A stretch of 64,000 nt of DNA from Kroppenstedtia guangzhouensis (GTDB taxonomy: Bacteria; Bacillota; Bacilli; Thermoactinomycetales; DSM-45169). The position numbers and the translations under genes were made by a program. Shown piece by piece: positions 7,165-15,673 of the stretch. A model generated the notes under the pieces. That model made no database searches and was not told the DNA's origin. It saw only the letters and a program-made list of their open reading frames with translations. Every line of letters begins with the position of its first letter. Positions within the stretch are counted from its first letter, which is position 1. The stretch lies in NCBI RefSeq assembly GCF_014637345.1, contig NZ_BMEX01000004.1, positions 297,001 through 361,000 on the forward strand. The letters run 5' to 3'.

Positions 7165-9303
7165 TCAGGATGAATCCGCCATTTTGGCCAATACGGCTTT
7201 GATTGCGGTATAGGTGATTTCTTCGGGCAATGATTCCTTGATCGGTTTGAGCAGGGTTCCGCCCACTTTTTCAATGGCCTGTCGGATCAGAGGTTCCTCT
7301 CCTTCGGGGATGAGCCGGTCCCAGTCCACCGGGTGGCCTTCCCCGGCGGCACGGATCAGATGTCCTTCCAAGGTGGTGGGAGAGAGTCCCCGTTCCCTGC
7401 TGATTTCATCCAGAGTCTTCCCTTCCTGCCATAAGCTCCAAGTAGTCAGGTGACTAGGTTGGGGACCGGATGGTTTCTCCGTTTGGAGGGTGGGGGCGAC
7501 CTCCCTTTCACCGGAAGCGGGAGTAATTCCATGTTTTTCTACATACTCCCGGATAGTGGCGAGGAATTGGGCCCCGTACTTTTCCAATTTCTTTTCTCCC
7601 ACCCCTTTGACCGCTCGCATGCTGTCCGGGTCCATGGGAAGTACCCGGGCCAGTTCGGTCAGAGTGCTGTCGGGGAAGATCATATAGGGAGGCACCTGTT
7701 CCGCTTCGGAGAGGGATTTCCTCAGTGCACGCAACTCCTCAAAGAGGTCCTTCCGGCGGGGAGTGGTCCGCTCCTTCGGCTTTTTCAACCGGAGCAACAC
7801 TTGTCGCTCTCCCTTCAGCACTTCGACAGCGGCGGGAGTGAGGGATAAGGTGGGGTACTCGTCCTCGCTGAGGCGAAGATACCCTTCCGCCGCCAAGACC
7901 CGGATCCGATGGGTGATCTCCTTTTCGGAGTGGGAGCGGAGGAGACCATAGGTGGGAAGGGAATCGAAACCCAATTCCAACACCCGCTTGGCTTTGGATC
8001 CCTTCAGCACTTGGGCGGTCAGAGTGATTCCGAAACGTTCCCGCATGCGGCGGACACAGGAGAAAATCTTTTGCGCTTCCACCGTCACATCGGTCCGCTC
8101 CTCTTCAGCGGTACAGTTGCTGCAGGTGCCACAGGGATCTCTCGCTTCCTCCCCGAAGTAGCGAACGAATGTTTGTTGCAGACATTTTTGAGTATGGGCG
8201 TATCGGTATATTTCCTGCAGTTTTTGATGTTCCCTGCTTTTCAACTCCGGCGCCAGCTCCGACTGTTCGATCAGGTATTGCTGAGTGCGGATGTCCGCGG
8301 GATTGAACAGCAGTATGCAATCACTCTCTTCCCCGTCCCGGCCGGCCCGCCCCGCCTCCTGATAGTAGGATTCCAGGTTGCGGGGAACCTGACAATGGAT
8401 GACGAAGCGGACGTTGGATTTGTCGATCCCCATTCCGAAGGCATTGGTGGCGACAATGGCTTGCACCCGGTCATAAGCGAAGTCTTCCTGGGCTTGTCGC
8501 CGCTCTTCCTCCGACAGACCGGCATGGTAGCGGCCCACTGCAAATCCCCGTTGCGTCAAAAAGCGGTGGAGTTTTTCCACATCCTTGCGTGTGGAGCAGT
8601 AGAAGATTCCGGGCTCTCCTGGATGCTCCTTCAGGTGTTTTACAGCAAAATCCCGCACATTTTCCCCGTGAAGGACGGAGAAGGAGAGGTTTTTTCTCTC
8701 CAATCCGGCGGCAAAGACGCGGTTGGGAGGAATGGAGAACAGCCGAGCAATATCTTCCCGAACTTCCCGGGTGGCAGTCGCTGTGAAGGCGGCGATCACC
8801 GGCCGGTGGGGCAGCTCTTCGAGCCAGTGTGCGATAAAGCGGTAACTGGGTCGGAAATCATGTCCCCACTGGGAGATGCAGTGGGCCTCATCCACAGTGA
8901 CCAGAGAGAGGGGAACTTCCCGCAGCAGGGTTTGAAAACGGGGAGACTCCAGTCGTTCCGGCGCAACATAGAGAAGCTTGTAGACTCCCCGGGAGGCATC
9001 TCGCAGATGCTCTTGCATCTCCTCAAAGGAGAGGGTGCTGTTGATGCAGGCGGCGGGAATGCCCAGCTGGTTCAAATGATCCACCTGGTCTTTCATCAAA
9101 GAGATCAAGGGGGAGACCACCAGGGTCAACCCTTCCATCATCAGCGCGGGAATCTGGTAACAGATCGATTTTCCCCCACCGGTGGGCATGATGGCAAAGG
9201 TGTTGTGCCCGTCCAGAATGCTCTGGATGATCCACTCCTGTCCCGGGCGGAAAGAGGAGTAGCCGTAGTACCGTTCCAACAACTCCAGGGGTTTCAAAAA
9301 CAT
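7165..9303 (-). CDS. recQ: ATP-dependent DNA helicase RecQ
   Basis: A 712-residue superfamily-2 3'-5' DNA helicase for recombination and fork repair. In order: Walker A TGGGKS at about 41-46, DEAH at 138-141 within DEAHCISQWGHDF, helicase C domain with ATNAFGMGIDKSNVRF, a zinc-binding RQC segment ending CGTCSNC, an HRDC domain at about 525-600 (MRAVKGVGEKKLEKYG) and a C-terminal HTH_40-like domain (LWQEGKTLDEISRERGLSP). It is longer than typical RecQ (about 600) because of that C-terminal domain. ATG 9303 follows GGAAGGAGC. It lies upstream of the flavoprotein gene, gap 68 bases. Confidence 0.93.
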   Translation of the reverse strand: MFLKPLELLERYYGYSSFRPGQEWIIQSILDGHNTFAIMPTGGGKSICYQIPALMMEGLTLVVSPLISLMKDQVDHLNQLGIPAACINSTLSFEEMQEHLRDASRGVYKLLYVAPERLESPRFQTLLREVPLSLVTVDEAHCISQWGHDFRPSYRFIAHWLEELPHRPVIAAFTATATREVREDIARLFSIPPNRVFAAGLERKNLSFSVLHGENVRDFAVKHLKEHPGEPGIFYCSTRKDVEKLHRFLTQRGFAVGRYHAGLSEEERRQAQEDFAYDRVQAIVATNAFGMGIDKSNVRFVIHCQVPRNLESYYQEAGRAGRDGEESDCILLFNPADIRTQQYLIEQSELAPELKSREHQKLQEIYRYAHTQKCLQQTFVRYFGEEARDPCGTCSNCTAEEERTDVTVEAQKIFSCVRRMRERFGITLTAQVLKGSKAKRVLELGFDSLPTYGLLRSHSEKEITHRIRVLAAEGYLRLSEDEYPTLSLTPAAVEVLKGERQVLLRLKKPKERTTPRRKDLFEELRALRKSLSEAEQVPPYMIFPDSTLTELARVLPMDPDSMRAVKGVGEKKLEKYGAQFLATIREYVEKHGITPASGEREVAPTLQTEKPSGPQPSHLTTWSLWQEGKTLDEISRERGLSPTTLEGHLIRAAGEGHPVDWDRLIPEGEEPLIRQAIEKVGGTLLKPIKESLPEEITYTAIKAVLAKMADSS

Positions 9304-9763
9304 GCTCCTTCCGTCTAAAGATCAGTTAGATCAGTTGTCCGCAGTATGAAACCATTATATCAAGGGGAGGGAAAGAGCGTACAGGAGATGGGGAAGAGGT
9401 GGTGGGTGAACGGGGGATTTTGGAAGGATATGATATTACCTCAGCTAAAATATCAACCATGGTCTGTGCATAGGTGATCTCCCACTTTCGGGTCCCGAGA
9501 CTTTGGTCCCAATCCCGTTCCCCTTGCGGGCGGGGCTTTTTTTGTAGGGGAAGTTCAGCCTTCTTGCCGAAGAGAAAGGGCCTCCACTGCCCTTAGAATA
9601 AGGTTGAAGCCGGCGGATGACAAAGAGACGGTGATATTTCCCTCCACATCGATCTTGGAGTGACAAAGGATCGTTCTTCTGTCAATGGTTCTGCTGTTGA
9701 CCCAAGTGGATTTGTTATCTGGAGATTACGGGATGAACAAGGGGATATAAAGGAGGAATGATC
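9304..9763. other. Gap with possible relic and orphan terminator
   Basis: No complete gene. On the plus strand a GC-rich hairpin ends in TTTTTTT near 9512-9543 (CCCG..CCCC/GGG..GGGG), which would end a transcript whose source I cannot see. On the minus strand 9555-9725 is open for about 56 codons and reads naturally (WVNSRTIDRRTILCHSKIDV, then TVSLSSAGFNLILRAVEALS) but has no usable start, suggesting the 3' end of a decayed gene. Confidence 0.4.
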
Positions 9764-9892
9764 ATGATGTGGCCGGACTGGATCTGGAAAGGGATGCAAC
9801 ACCAACAGCATACGAAATGGGCGAATCAGCATGGATGGAAGTTGAAGAGAAGAAAAAGTGTCGGATGCTTTACAAAGAAGAAATCACAGTAA
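9764..9892 (+). CDS. Small basic tryptophan-rich protein
   Basis: A 42-codon reading frame with a perfect AGGAGG (9751-9756) seven bases before ATG 9764. The peptide starts MMWPDWIWKGMQ. It has five tryptophans and a strongly basic C-terminal half (KLKRRKSVG, FTKKKSQ). It could be a small membrane-associated or nucleic-acid-binding protein; I do not recognise it. It ends 31 bases before the next gene's start, in the same direction, so the two may be cotranscribed. Confidence 0.5.
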   Translation: MMWPDWIWKGMQHQQHTKWANQHGWKLKRRKSVGCFTKKKSQ

Positions 9893-9923
9893 ACAGCTTG
9901 AGAGAAAAAAGGAGGATGATTCG

Positions 9924-10729
9924 ATGAAATCCAACATCTGCATCACCTGTGGGACCTGCTATCCGCCTTCGGAGCAAGTGCCGAAGAATTGTCCGATCTG
10001 TGAAGATGACCGGCAGTATGTGCACCCGGAGGGACAGCAGTGGACCATTTCTGAGGAAATGGAGAAAGCGGGTTATCGAAACCGGTGGAGGGAGGTGGAT
10101 CCGGGCCTGGAGGAGGTGGTGATGGAATCCGACTTTGCCATCGGAACGGGGGATGCTGTTGGAGACGGAAGCGGGCAATATCCTGTGGGATTGCATCACC
10201 CACCTGGATGAGGAAACCGTGAAGAAGATCCGAGAGCAAGGGGGACTGCAGGGGATCGCCATCTCTCACCCCCATTCTACAGCAATATGGATGGATGGGC
10301 CCGAACCTTCGATTGCCCCGTCTACATCCATGAGCTGGACCGGGAGTGGGTGCAAGGACCGAAGGAGCGGATCCGGTTCTGGTCCGGCGAGACACTGGAA
10401 CTGGCGCCGGGGGTGACCATCGTTCGACTGGGAGGCCACTTTCCGGGGAGCGCTTTTCTGCATTGGGCCAAAGGGGCGGGGGGAAAAGGGAGCTCCCGAC
10501 CGGAGATACCATCCATGTGACGGTGGGGAATGACCGGGTCAGCTTCATGTACAGCTTTCCCAACCTGATTCCCCTGTCGGCGCGGGAGATTCGGCGGATC
10601 CGTTCGGTTTTGGAAACTTGGGATTTTGAAAACATCCACGGCGCCTGGTCAGGAAAATCCATCTTCGGCGGGAGCAAGGAGATCGCACTTCAGTCAGCGG
10701 ATCAATATTTGAAACTGCTGGAGGGCTGA
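9924..10729 (+). pseudogene. Metallo-beta-lactamase-fold hydrolase, frameshifted
   Basis: A zinc-ribbon-like N-terminus (CITCGTCYP, CPICEDDRQY) leads into an MBL-fold protein of about 265 residues spread over three frames. Breaks occur near 10143-10152 (G-run), near 10275 (after SHPH, one T missing) and near 10490-10500 (G/A runs). Recognisable segments: MLLETEAGNILWDC, then GIAISHPH, then GGHFPGSAFLHW, then GDTIHVTVG. It resembles hydrolases that open with a short rubredoxin-like segment. It is inactive if the sequence is right; all three breaks lie in or near short homopolymers, so sequence error is possible. The start follows GGAGG at 9911. Confidence 0.75.
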
Positions 10730-10860
10730 TGCACCTCAGACCATAGTCCGAGGAAAGGACCGGGAGGATTTCCGTTGTGAAGGTTCGTCCCTGGTGCCAA
10801 GGTGAAAAGGCTTCCTCCGCCGTATGCTAAGGATGGAAGGCCCCAAAAGGAGGGATCATC

Positions 10861-11319
10861 ATGATTCGAGGTTTGTATGAAGCTCATCTGCCGGTGAGGG
10901 ACCTTAAGCGTTCGATTTCTTTCTATGAAGGTCTTGGATTGGAACTTTACAAACGATATGAGAAAGTGGCTTTTTTCTGGATTGAGAAAGAGGTGAGCTG
11001 GCTCGGTCTGTGGGAGGGGGAAGAAGTGGAGACCCCTTACCATCCTTCCCTTCGCCATGTGGCTTTTCGGGTGGAATACGAAGAGCTCAGAAGGGCGAAG
11101 GAGTGGTTGGAGGAGAGAGGGATCCGGCCCCGGGAAGCCTTCGGTTTCAGACCATGGGAACCGATCGTCATACCGGATCAGGCCCATGGTATGCTCTACT
11201 TTGATGATCCCGATGGAAACAGCCTGGAGCTGATCACCCGGTTGCCGGGTCCGGAAATGGAAAAGCCGAAGATGTATCTGAGTGAATGGGAAAGAATCCG
11301 CAGAAGGGAGTCGATTTGA
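10861..11319 (+). CDS. VOC-family (glyoxalase/dioxygenase fold) protein
   Basis: A 152-residue vicinal-oxygen-chelate protein: LYEAHLPVRDLKRSISFYEG at the start, HVAFRV in the middle and FDDPDGNSLEL near the end. Metal-ligand positions H9, H66-like and the final E are present. Such proteins bind a divalent metal and act on small molecules such as methylglyoxal adducts or antibiotics; the substrate is not clear. A strong AAAGGAGGG precedes ATG. The TGA stop shares its A with the ATG of the next gene, so the two are translationally coupled. Confidence 0.85.
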   Translation: MIRGLYEAHLPVRDLKRSISFYEGLGLELYKRYEKVAFFWIEKEVSWLGLWEGEEVETPYHPSLRHVAFRVEYEELRRAKEWLEERGIRPREAFGFRPWEPIVIPDQAHGMLYFDDPDGNSLELITRLPGPEMEKPKMYLSEWERIRRRESI

Positions 11320-13064
11320 TGACTGGTTGGGTACGCGCGGGATCGGTGGCTGAGGTGCAGGAACGTCCCCGGGTGGTGAAAGGAGGGGAAGCGGGAATTG
11401 CGGTCTTTTACCACGAGGGGGAGATTTTTGCCGTGGATAACCGTTGTCCCCACATGGGATTTCCCCTCCACACCGGGAGTCTGTGCGACGGGATTCTCAC
11501 CTGTCATTGGCACCATGCGCGGTTTGATGTGAAGAGCGGGGGAACCTTGGATCCCTGGGCGGATGATGTCCCCACCTATCGGACCCGGGTCAGGGGTGGA
11601 GAGGTTTGGGTGGAGCCGATCCCCCGGCAAAACCGGAGTGTGGAGAAATACCGGATGCGCCTCAGGGAAGGATTGGAGCAGAATATCGGTCTGGTGATCG
11701 CCAAGGCCATCGTCGGGTTGATGGAGGCGGGGGAAGCGCCAGAGGAGATCGCCCGGATCGGAGTGGAGTTCGGCACCCGGCATCGGGCGGGAGGCTGGAG
11801 ATCGGGGCTGACCATCCTGACGGCGATGCTAAATATCCTGCCCCGGTTGGATCATCGGGGACAGATCCTGGCTCTGTACCAAGGGTTGCTTCATGTGGCC
11901 CGGGAGAGTGCCGGGATGGGAACGCGCTTTTTGCTGGATCCTCTTCCCGCGGAGGAAGTGGATCTGGACCGGTTGGCCCGCTGGTACCGTCAGTCGGTGG
12001 AAGTTCGGGATATCCAGGGGGCAGAGCGGGTGTTGTTGACCGCGATTCAGGCCAGGGCGGACGAAAAGCGGTTGGCCGACATGATGCTGGCGGCGGTGAC
12101 TGACCATTTTTACATGGATACGGGTCACGTGTTGGACTTTCACAACAAAGCCTTGGAGATCCTGGAGCGGATCGGTCCGGAATACCGGCCCCAGGTGCTC
12201 ACCTCTTTGCTTCCCCAACTGTCCGGTGCGCAACGGAGTGAAGAGCTACACAACTGGCAATCCCCGGTGGATTTGGTGACTCCCTTGTTGGAAGCTTTCG
12301 ATCGATTGCAGAAGATGAACTTTGGAGAGGAAGAGAATGGGATGGATGAAGGGGCGCTCCTGGAGCTGATGTTGGGGGAGGATCCCGCCCGGACGGTTCA
12401 GGAGATGACGGATGCACTGGAAAAGGGAATGTCGCCGGTCCGGCTGGCCCGGTTGGTTGCCCTGGCCGCTGCCAAGCGCATCGAAGAGTTTCATGTGCAA
12501 AACGATTTCAATGACTGGATTACTGTTCTCCATACCTTCACCCACGCCCACGCTGTTCACCGGAGTCTCGACCGCTCTTTCTCGGTGGAGTTGCTGAGGG
12601 CAGTTTATCACGGGGCGATGAGCGTCTATCTGGACCGATTCCTCAATATCCCCCGGGCCAAGGGGCCCAAGGGTGATCCGGAAGTGAAAGATCGGCCACA
12701 GGATCCGGAGGAGCTGCTCACTCTGTTGAACCAACAGCAACAGGTGGCGGAAGCGGCTGAATGGGTGGCCACCTATCTGGACCGGGGCGGGGAGAAGGGG
12801 CGGCTCTTCAACGTCCTGGGCCATGCCTTGTTGCGTGAGGATGCCGAATTTCATTCTTTTCAGATGGTGGAGGCGGCTTTCTCCGAACATGACAGCTGGG
12901 CACAGGAGAATTCCCCCTTGGCAGCGGAGGCGCAGCGGACGACGCTGTTGGCCACCGTCCGTTATCTGGCCGCCCACGCGCCCACCTCCCGGGAGCTCCC
13001 TCAAATCGCCCGGATCGCTTGGCGATTGCATCGGGGAGAGAAACTGTTTGAAGAAGAATATTGA
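11319..13064 (+). CDS. Rieske [2Fe-2S] protein with long helical C-terminal domain
   Basis: A 581-residue protein. Residues about 1-105 are a Rieske domain with C43-P-H45 and C62-x2-H65, the two-Cys/two-His ligand set of a [2Fe-2S] cluster. The remaining roughly 470 residues are mainly alpha-helical, with histidine-rich patches (HFYMDTGHVLDFH, HTFTHAHAVH, LGHALLREDAEFHSF) that could form a metal or substrate site. No signal peptide or membrane segment is present. It may be an oxidoreductase in which the Rieske cluster passes electrons to the C-terminal domain; some features recall questin-oxidase-like proteins, but that is weak. It is coupled to the VOC gene upstream. Confidence 0.75.
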   Translation: MTGWVRAGSVAEVQERPRVVKGGEAGIAVFYHEGEIFAVDNRCPHMGFPLHTGSLCDGILTCHWHHARFDVKSGGTLDPWADDVPTYRTRVRGGEVWVEPIPRQNRSVEKYRMRLREGLEQNIGLVIAKAIVGLMEAGEAPEEIARIGVEFGTRHRAGGWRSGLTILTAMLNILPRLDHRGQILALYQGLLHVARESAGMGTRFLLDPLPAEEVDLDRLARWYRQSVEVRDIQGAERVLLTAIQARADEKRLADMMLAAVTDHFYMDTGHVLDFHNKALEILERIGPEYRPQVLTSLLPQLSGAQRSEELHNWQSPVDLVTPLLEAFDRLQKMNFGEEENGMDEGALLELMLGEDPARTVQEMTDALEKGMSPVRLARLVALAAAKRIEEFHVQNDFNDWITVLHTFTHAHAVHRSLDRSFSVELLRAVYHGAMSVYLDRFLNIPRAKGPKGDPEVKDRPQDPEELLTLLNQQQQVAEAAEWVATYLDRGGEKGRLFNVLGHALLREDAEFHSFQMVEAAFSEHDSWAQENSPLAAEAQRTTLLATVRYLAAHAPTSRELPQIARIAWRLHRGEKLFEEEY

Positions 13065-13071
13065 ACGGGAA

Positions 13072-13221
13072 ATGGGAGTGGGATTTGATGTCAATCTCAG
13101 AGTGATGGAGAAGGGGTGGCCTGCTGAAATTCCTCTTCAAGAAAGGAATTGGGGAATGGCTGATTTTCGGGTGTTGGATCCCGATGGGGATTATTTGCGA
13201 ATCACTTCACCGAAGTATTAA
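13072..13221 (+). pseudogene. C-terminal stump of a VOC-family protein
   Basis: A 49-codon frame from ATG 13072 that ends with ERNWGMADFRVLDPDGDYLR. This is the last beta-strand module of a glyoxalase/bleomycin-resistance-type VOC protein, which is normally 110-150 residues. The N-terminal two thirds are missing and no good ribosome site precedes it. It lies between the Rieske gene and another VOC gene. Confidence 0.6.
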
Positions 13222-13245
13222 AAAGGGTTGGATCAGGAGGAATTC

Positions 13246-13542
13246 ATGATGACGGACCGGCACCCCCTTATCCGGGGTCTGCATGCGGTGGTGCTGATTG
13301 TGAAGGATCTGGAGGAGCAGAAGATCGCTCTGTTTGCACAGGGGCACCATCGAGAGGGAACACAACGTCTGGAAGGTGCCGCTAAGGGGATCTCCCATCT
13401 GGAATTTACCATCGATCCCCAAGATGCACAAGCTTGGGACCGGAGATTGAAACAGGCCGGTTTCCACGCCTATCGAAGCAATTATGAAGATGCTGACGGC
13501 AATCTGTTTCACTTTGTGTTTGCAGCGTCCAAGGAGCAGTGA
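13246..13542 (+). CDS. VOC-family protein with apparent internal deletion
   Basis: A 98-residue frame with AGGAGG five bases before ATG 13246. It begins as a normal VOC protein (LHAVVLIVKDLEEQ) but runs straight into KIALFAQGHHREGTQ. The usual FYxxxLG helix and second strand (about 30 residues) are missing without loss of frame. The end (YEDADGNLFHFVF) is intact. The product probably cannot fold as a normal VOC half-domain. A strong terminator follows. Confidence 0.6.
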   Translation: MMTDRHPLIRGLHAVVLIVKDLEEQKIALFAQGHHREGTQRLEGAAKGISHLEFTIDPQDAQAWDRRLKQAGFHAYRSNYEDADGNLFHFVFAASKEQ

Positions 13543-13552
13543 AGGAATGGAT

Positions 13553-13579
13553 GGGTGCCTCTTGGGGGCACCCTTTTTT
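13553..13579 (+). terminator. Intrinsic terminator after the VOC gene
   Basis: GGGTGCC/GGCACCC stem with a seven-base loop followed by TTTTTT. Confidence 0.85.
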
Positions 13580-13700
13580 GTGCTATTCTCACTTTATACA
13601 GTTTTGATCTCCAATTTTTTTCGACCGGGTTGTAAGATTTTGATCCCTTCCGGCATCTGAAGAAAGAGACCATGCGACTACCGGACGAGGTGAGGAGTTC

Positions 13701-15356
13701 GTGAACAACGGGGATGGCAAGATCAGCGAGCAAGAGTGGGTGCGACGGGCCCGCGGAGGGGACCGGGAGGCCTTTGGAGAGTTGGTCCGCCTTCACCGGG
13801 CCCGGGCTTTCGGCTGGGCCCGATCCATGGCGGGAGACCCCCATCTGGCGGAGGATGTGGTGCAGGATGCGCTGGTGCGGGCGTTTTTGCAAATGGGATC
13901 TTTGCTGGATGAATCCCGGTTCCTCCCTTGGCTGAAGAGGATTGTCCACAACGAAGTGCGGATGAAATTGCGCCGGGGAGGTCCCCACGGCCGGGAACGC
14001 CCCTTCGGCGGGATGAAGATGAAAGGGGAGTCCCACGGTCCCGATCCCTCCAACCTGGAAGATATTTTGAACTGGCTCAGTCTGCGCCGGGAAAGGGAAG
14101 AGCCGGGCAGTGATCCGGAAGCCCTTTTCCTCAGACGGGAGTTGCTGGAGACGGTCCGATTGGTGCTCCGTTGTCTTAATCGGCGGGAACGGACGATGTT
14201 TGAGGCTTTTTTCTTCCGGCAGCTTTCTCCCGGCGAGATCGCGGAACTGTTATCCATGAGCCGGGGCCATGTGTACACCTCTCTTCACCGGATCAAGGAA
14301 AAGGTGCGTCGCGAAGGTTTCCGGCTGGAAATCCGGCCGTATCTTCAAACAAGGAAGGAGCAAGGACAGATGAGTAAAAAGAAGCTGCATCCCCCGCAAC
14401 CGGGAGGCAGTTGGAATTCCTTTGTGGGTGCGTTGGGGGAGGCCTTGCGCTACACGGAGGGAGAGACATACAGCCTGATCGAGCTGATGGGATACACCGG
14501 GCAAGCCTTCCGGATTCAGGTTCACCCCGGGGATGTGGATGTGGCGGGGCCGACGGCCTATCTCTGGAAGCGGGTGATGGAGCGGGGGCTGTCCGGGATC
14601 GGGGTTCGGATGGGATACTGCGGGCCGGAGATCCCCAGCTATGAACCGCCCTCCGCCTGGGAGACGACGGATGCGCTCCGCCGTATTCACCAAAGTGTGG
14701 ACCGGGGAGTGCCGGTGATCGGGTGGGATCTGTTCATCCCAGAGTTTGGACTGATCTACGGCTATGATGATGAAAAGGAAGAGCTGGACGCGGTGGATCC
14801 CAAAGCCCGGCGGAGTCTTCCCTATGACCGGTTGGGCAGGGGGAAGCTGAAGGAGTTGGCCCTGGTGACCATTGACGGTCGGGAAAGGGTGGAACCGAAA
14901 ACCGCACTCCGGGGAGCCCTGCAGATGGCACTGGAGCATGGGGAAGGGAAAGAGCCCGCCATGCCTGGATACGTGCAGGGGATTGCCGCTTATTCAGCTT
15001 GGATCCAAGCCTTTCAGAAGGGGGGTGTCGATCCCTTCGGCAATGCCTACAACGCAGCAGTCTACGCTGATGCTCGTCAATATGCAACTCAGTTTTTGCT
15101 GATGTGGAGTGCCACCTGTCCGGAGCGGCCGACTGCACCCCAAGAGCAACTCCTCCTGGCCCGGGCCGCCACCTGCTATGCCCGGGTGGCTGAGTCCTTG
15201 GTGGAACTGCAAACGCTGTTTCCTTTCCCATCCGGAGGCCATCCCACCGGTCCCGAAGAGGCCCGGGTGGCGGTGAAGCTGCTGAAGGCGGCACGGGAGG
15301 CGGAGTCGGAGGGATTGCATCTACTCGGGGAGTTGTTGGAGAAGATCACAGACTGA
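13701..15356 (+). CDS. ECF-type sigma factor fused to a large C-terminal domain
   Basis: A 551-residue protein. Residues about 1-215 are a sigma-70-family ECF factor: region 2 (FGELVRLHRARAFGWARS, HLAEDVVQDALVRAFL) and region 4 HTH (LSPGEIAELLSMSRGHVYTS). Residues about 225-551 are an unrelated domain starting GGSWNSFVGALGEAL. Its GALGEAL/LIELMGYTGQAFRI pattern recalls BtrH-type N-terminal or C39-like cysteine-peptidase-fold domains (not certain). The start is GTG 13701 behind GAGGAG. An in-frame ATG at 14370 with AAGGAG nine bases upstream could give the C-terminal domain (328 residues) as a separate product. No anti-sigma gene is adjacent. Confidence 0.8.
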   Translation: MNNGDGKISEQEWVRRARGGDREAFGELVRLHRARAFGWARSMAGDPHLAEDVVQDALVRAFLQMGSLLDESRFLPWLKRIVHNEVRMKLRRGGPHGRERPFGGMKMKGESHGPDPSNLEDILNWLSLRREREEPGSDPEALFLRRELLETVRLVLRCLNRRERTMFEAFFFRQLSPGEIAELLSMSRGHVYTSLHRIKEKVRREGFRLEIRPYLQTRKEQGQMSKKKLHPPQPGGSWNSFVGALGEALRYTEGETYSLIELMGYTGQAFRIQVHPGDVDVAGPTAYLWKRVMERGLSGIGVRMGYCGPEIPSYEPPSAWETTDALRRIHQSVDRGVPVIGWDLFIPEFGLIYGYDDEKEELDAVDPKARRSLPYDRLGRGKLKELALVTIDGRERVEPKTALRGALQMALEHGEGKEPAMPGYVQGIAAYSAWIQAFQKGGVDPFGNAYNAAVYADARQYATQFLLMWSATCPERPTAPQEQLLLARAATCYARVAESLVELQTLFPFPSGGHPTGPEEARVAVKLLKAAREAESEGLHLLGELLEKITD

Positions 15357-15445
15357 TACAGAACATGTGGAGTTACCTTTTCAGACGACGGGGAAGGTGG
15401 AGCGTTGCGGTATCGTGATGGACTTTACCAAATTCGGAGATAATA

Positions 15446-15476
15446 ACCTCCGTTAAATGGAAACGGAGGTGTTTTA
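15446..15476 (+). terminator. Intrinsic terminator after the sigma-fusion gene
   Basis: ACCTCCGTT pairs with AACGGAGGT across a short loop and is followed by GTTTT. Confidence 0.7.
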
Positions 15477-15673
15477 GATTTTCGACAAGGAAGAGGACGG
15501 TTGTATCAAGGTGGTACTGAAGCCCTGAATGCCGGAGGGTGTAGGGTGCGATTGGTTGATTTGCGGAAAAGGGAAGAATCGCGGATAATCGATATGTCAT
15601 GTCAGAAGGTGGCGTGGCCATCCGGGACGACTGCCTGGTACTGACTCCCGAGATTGTAACAGAGGTGAGCCGA

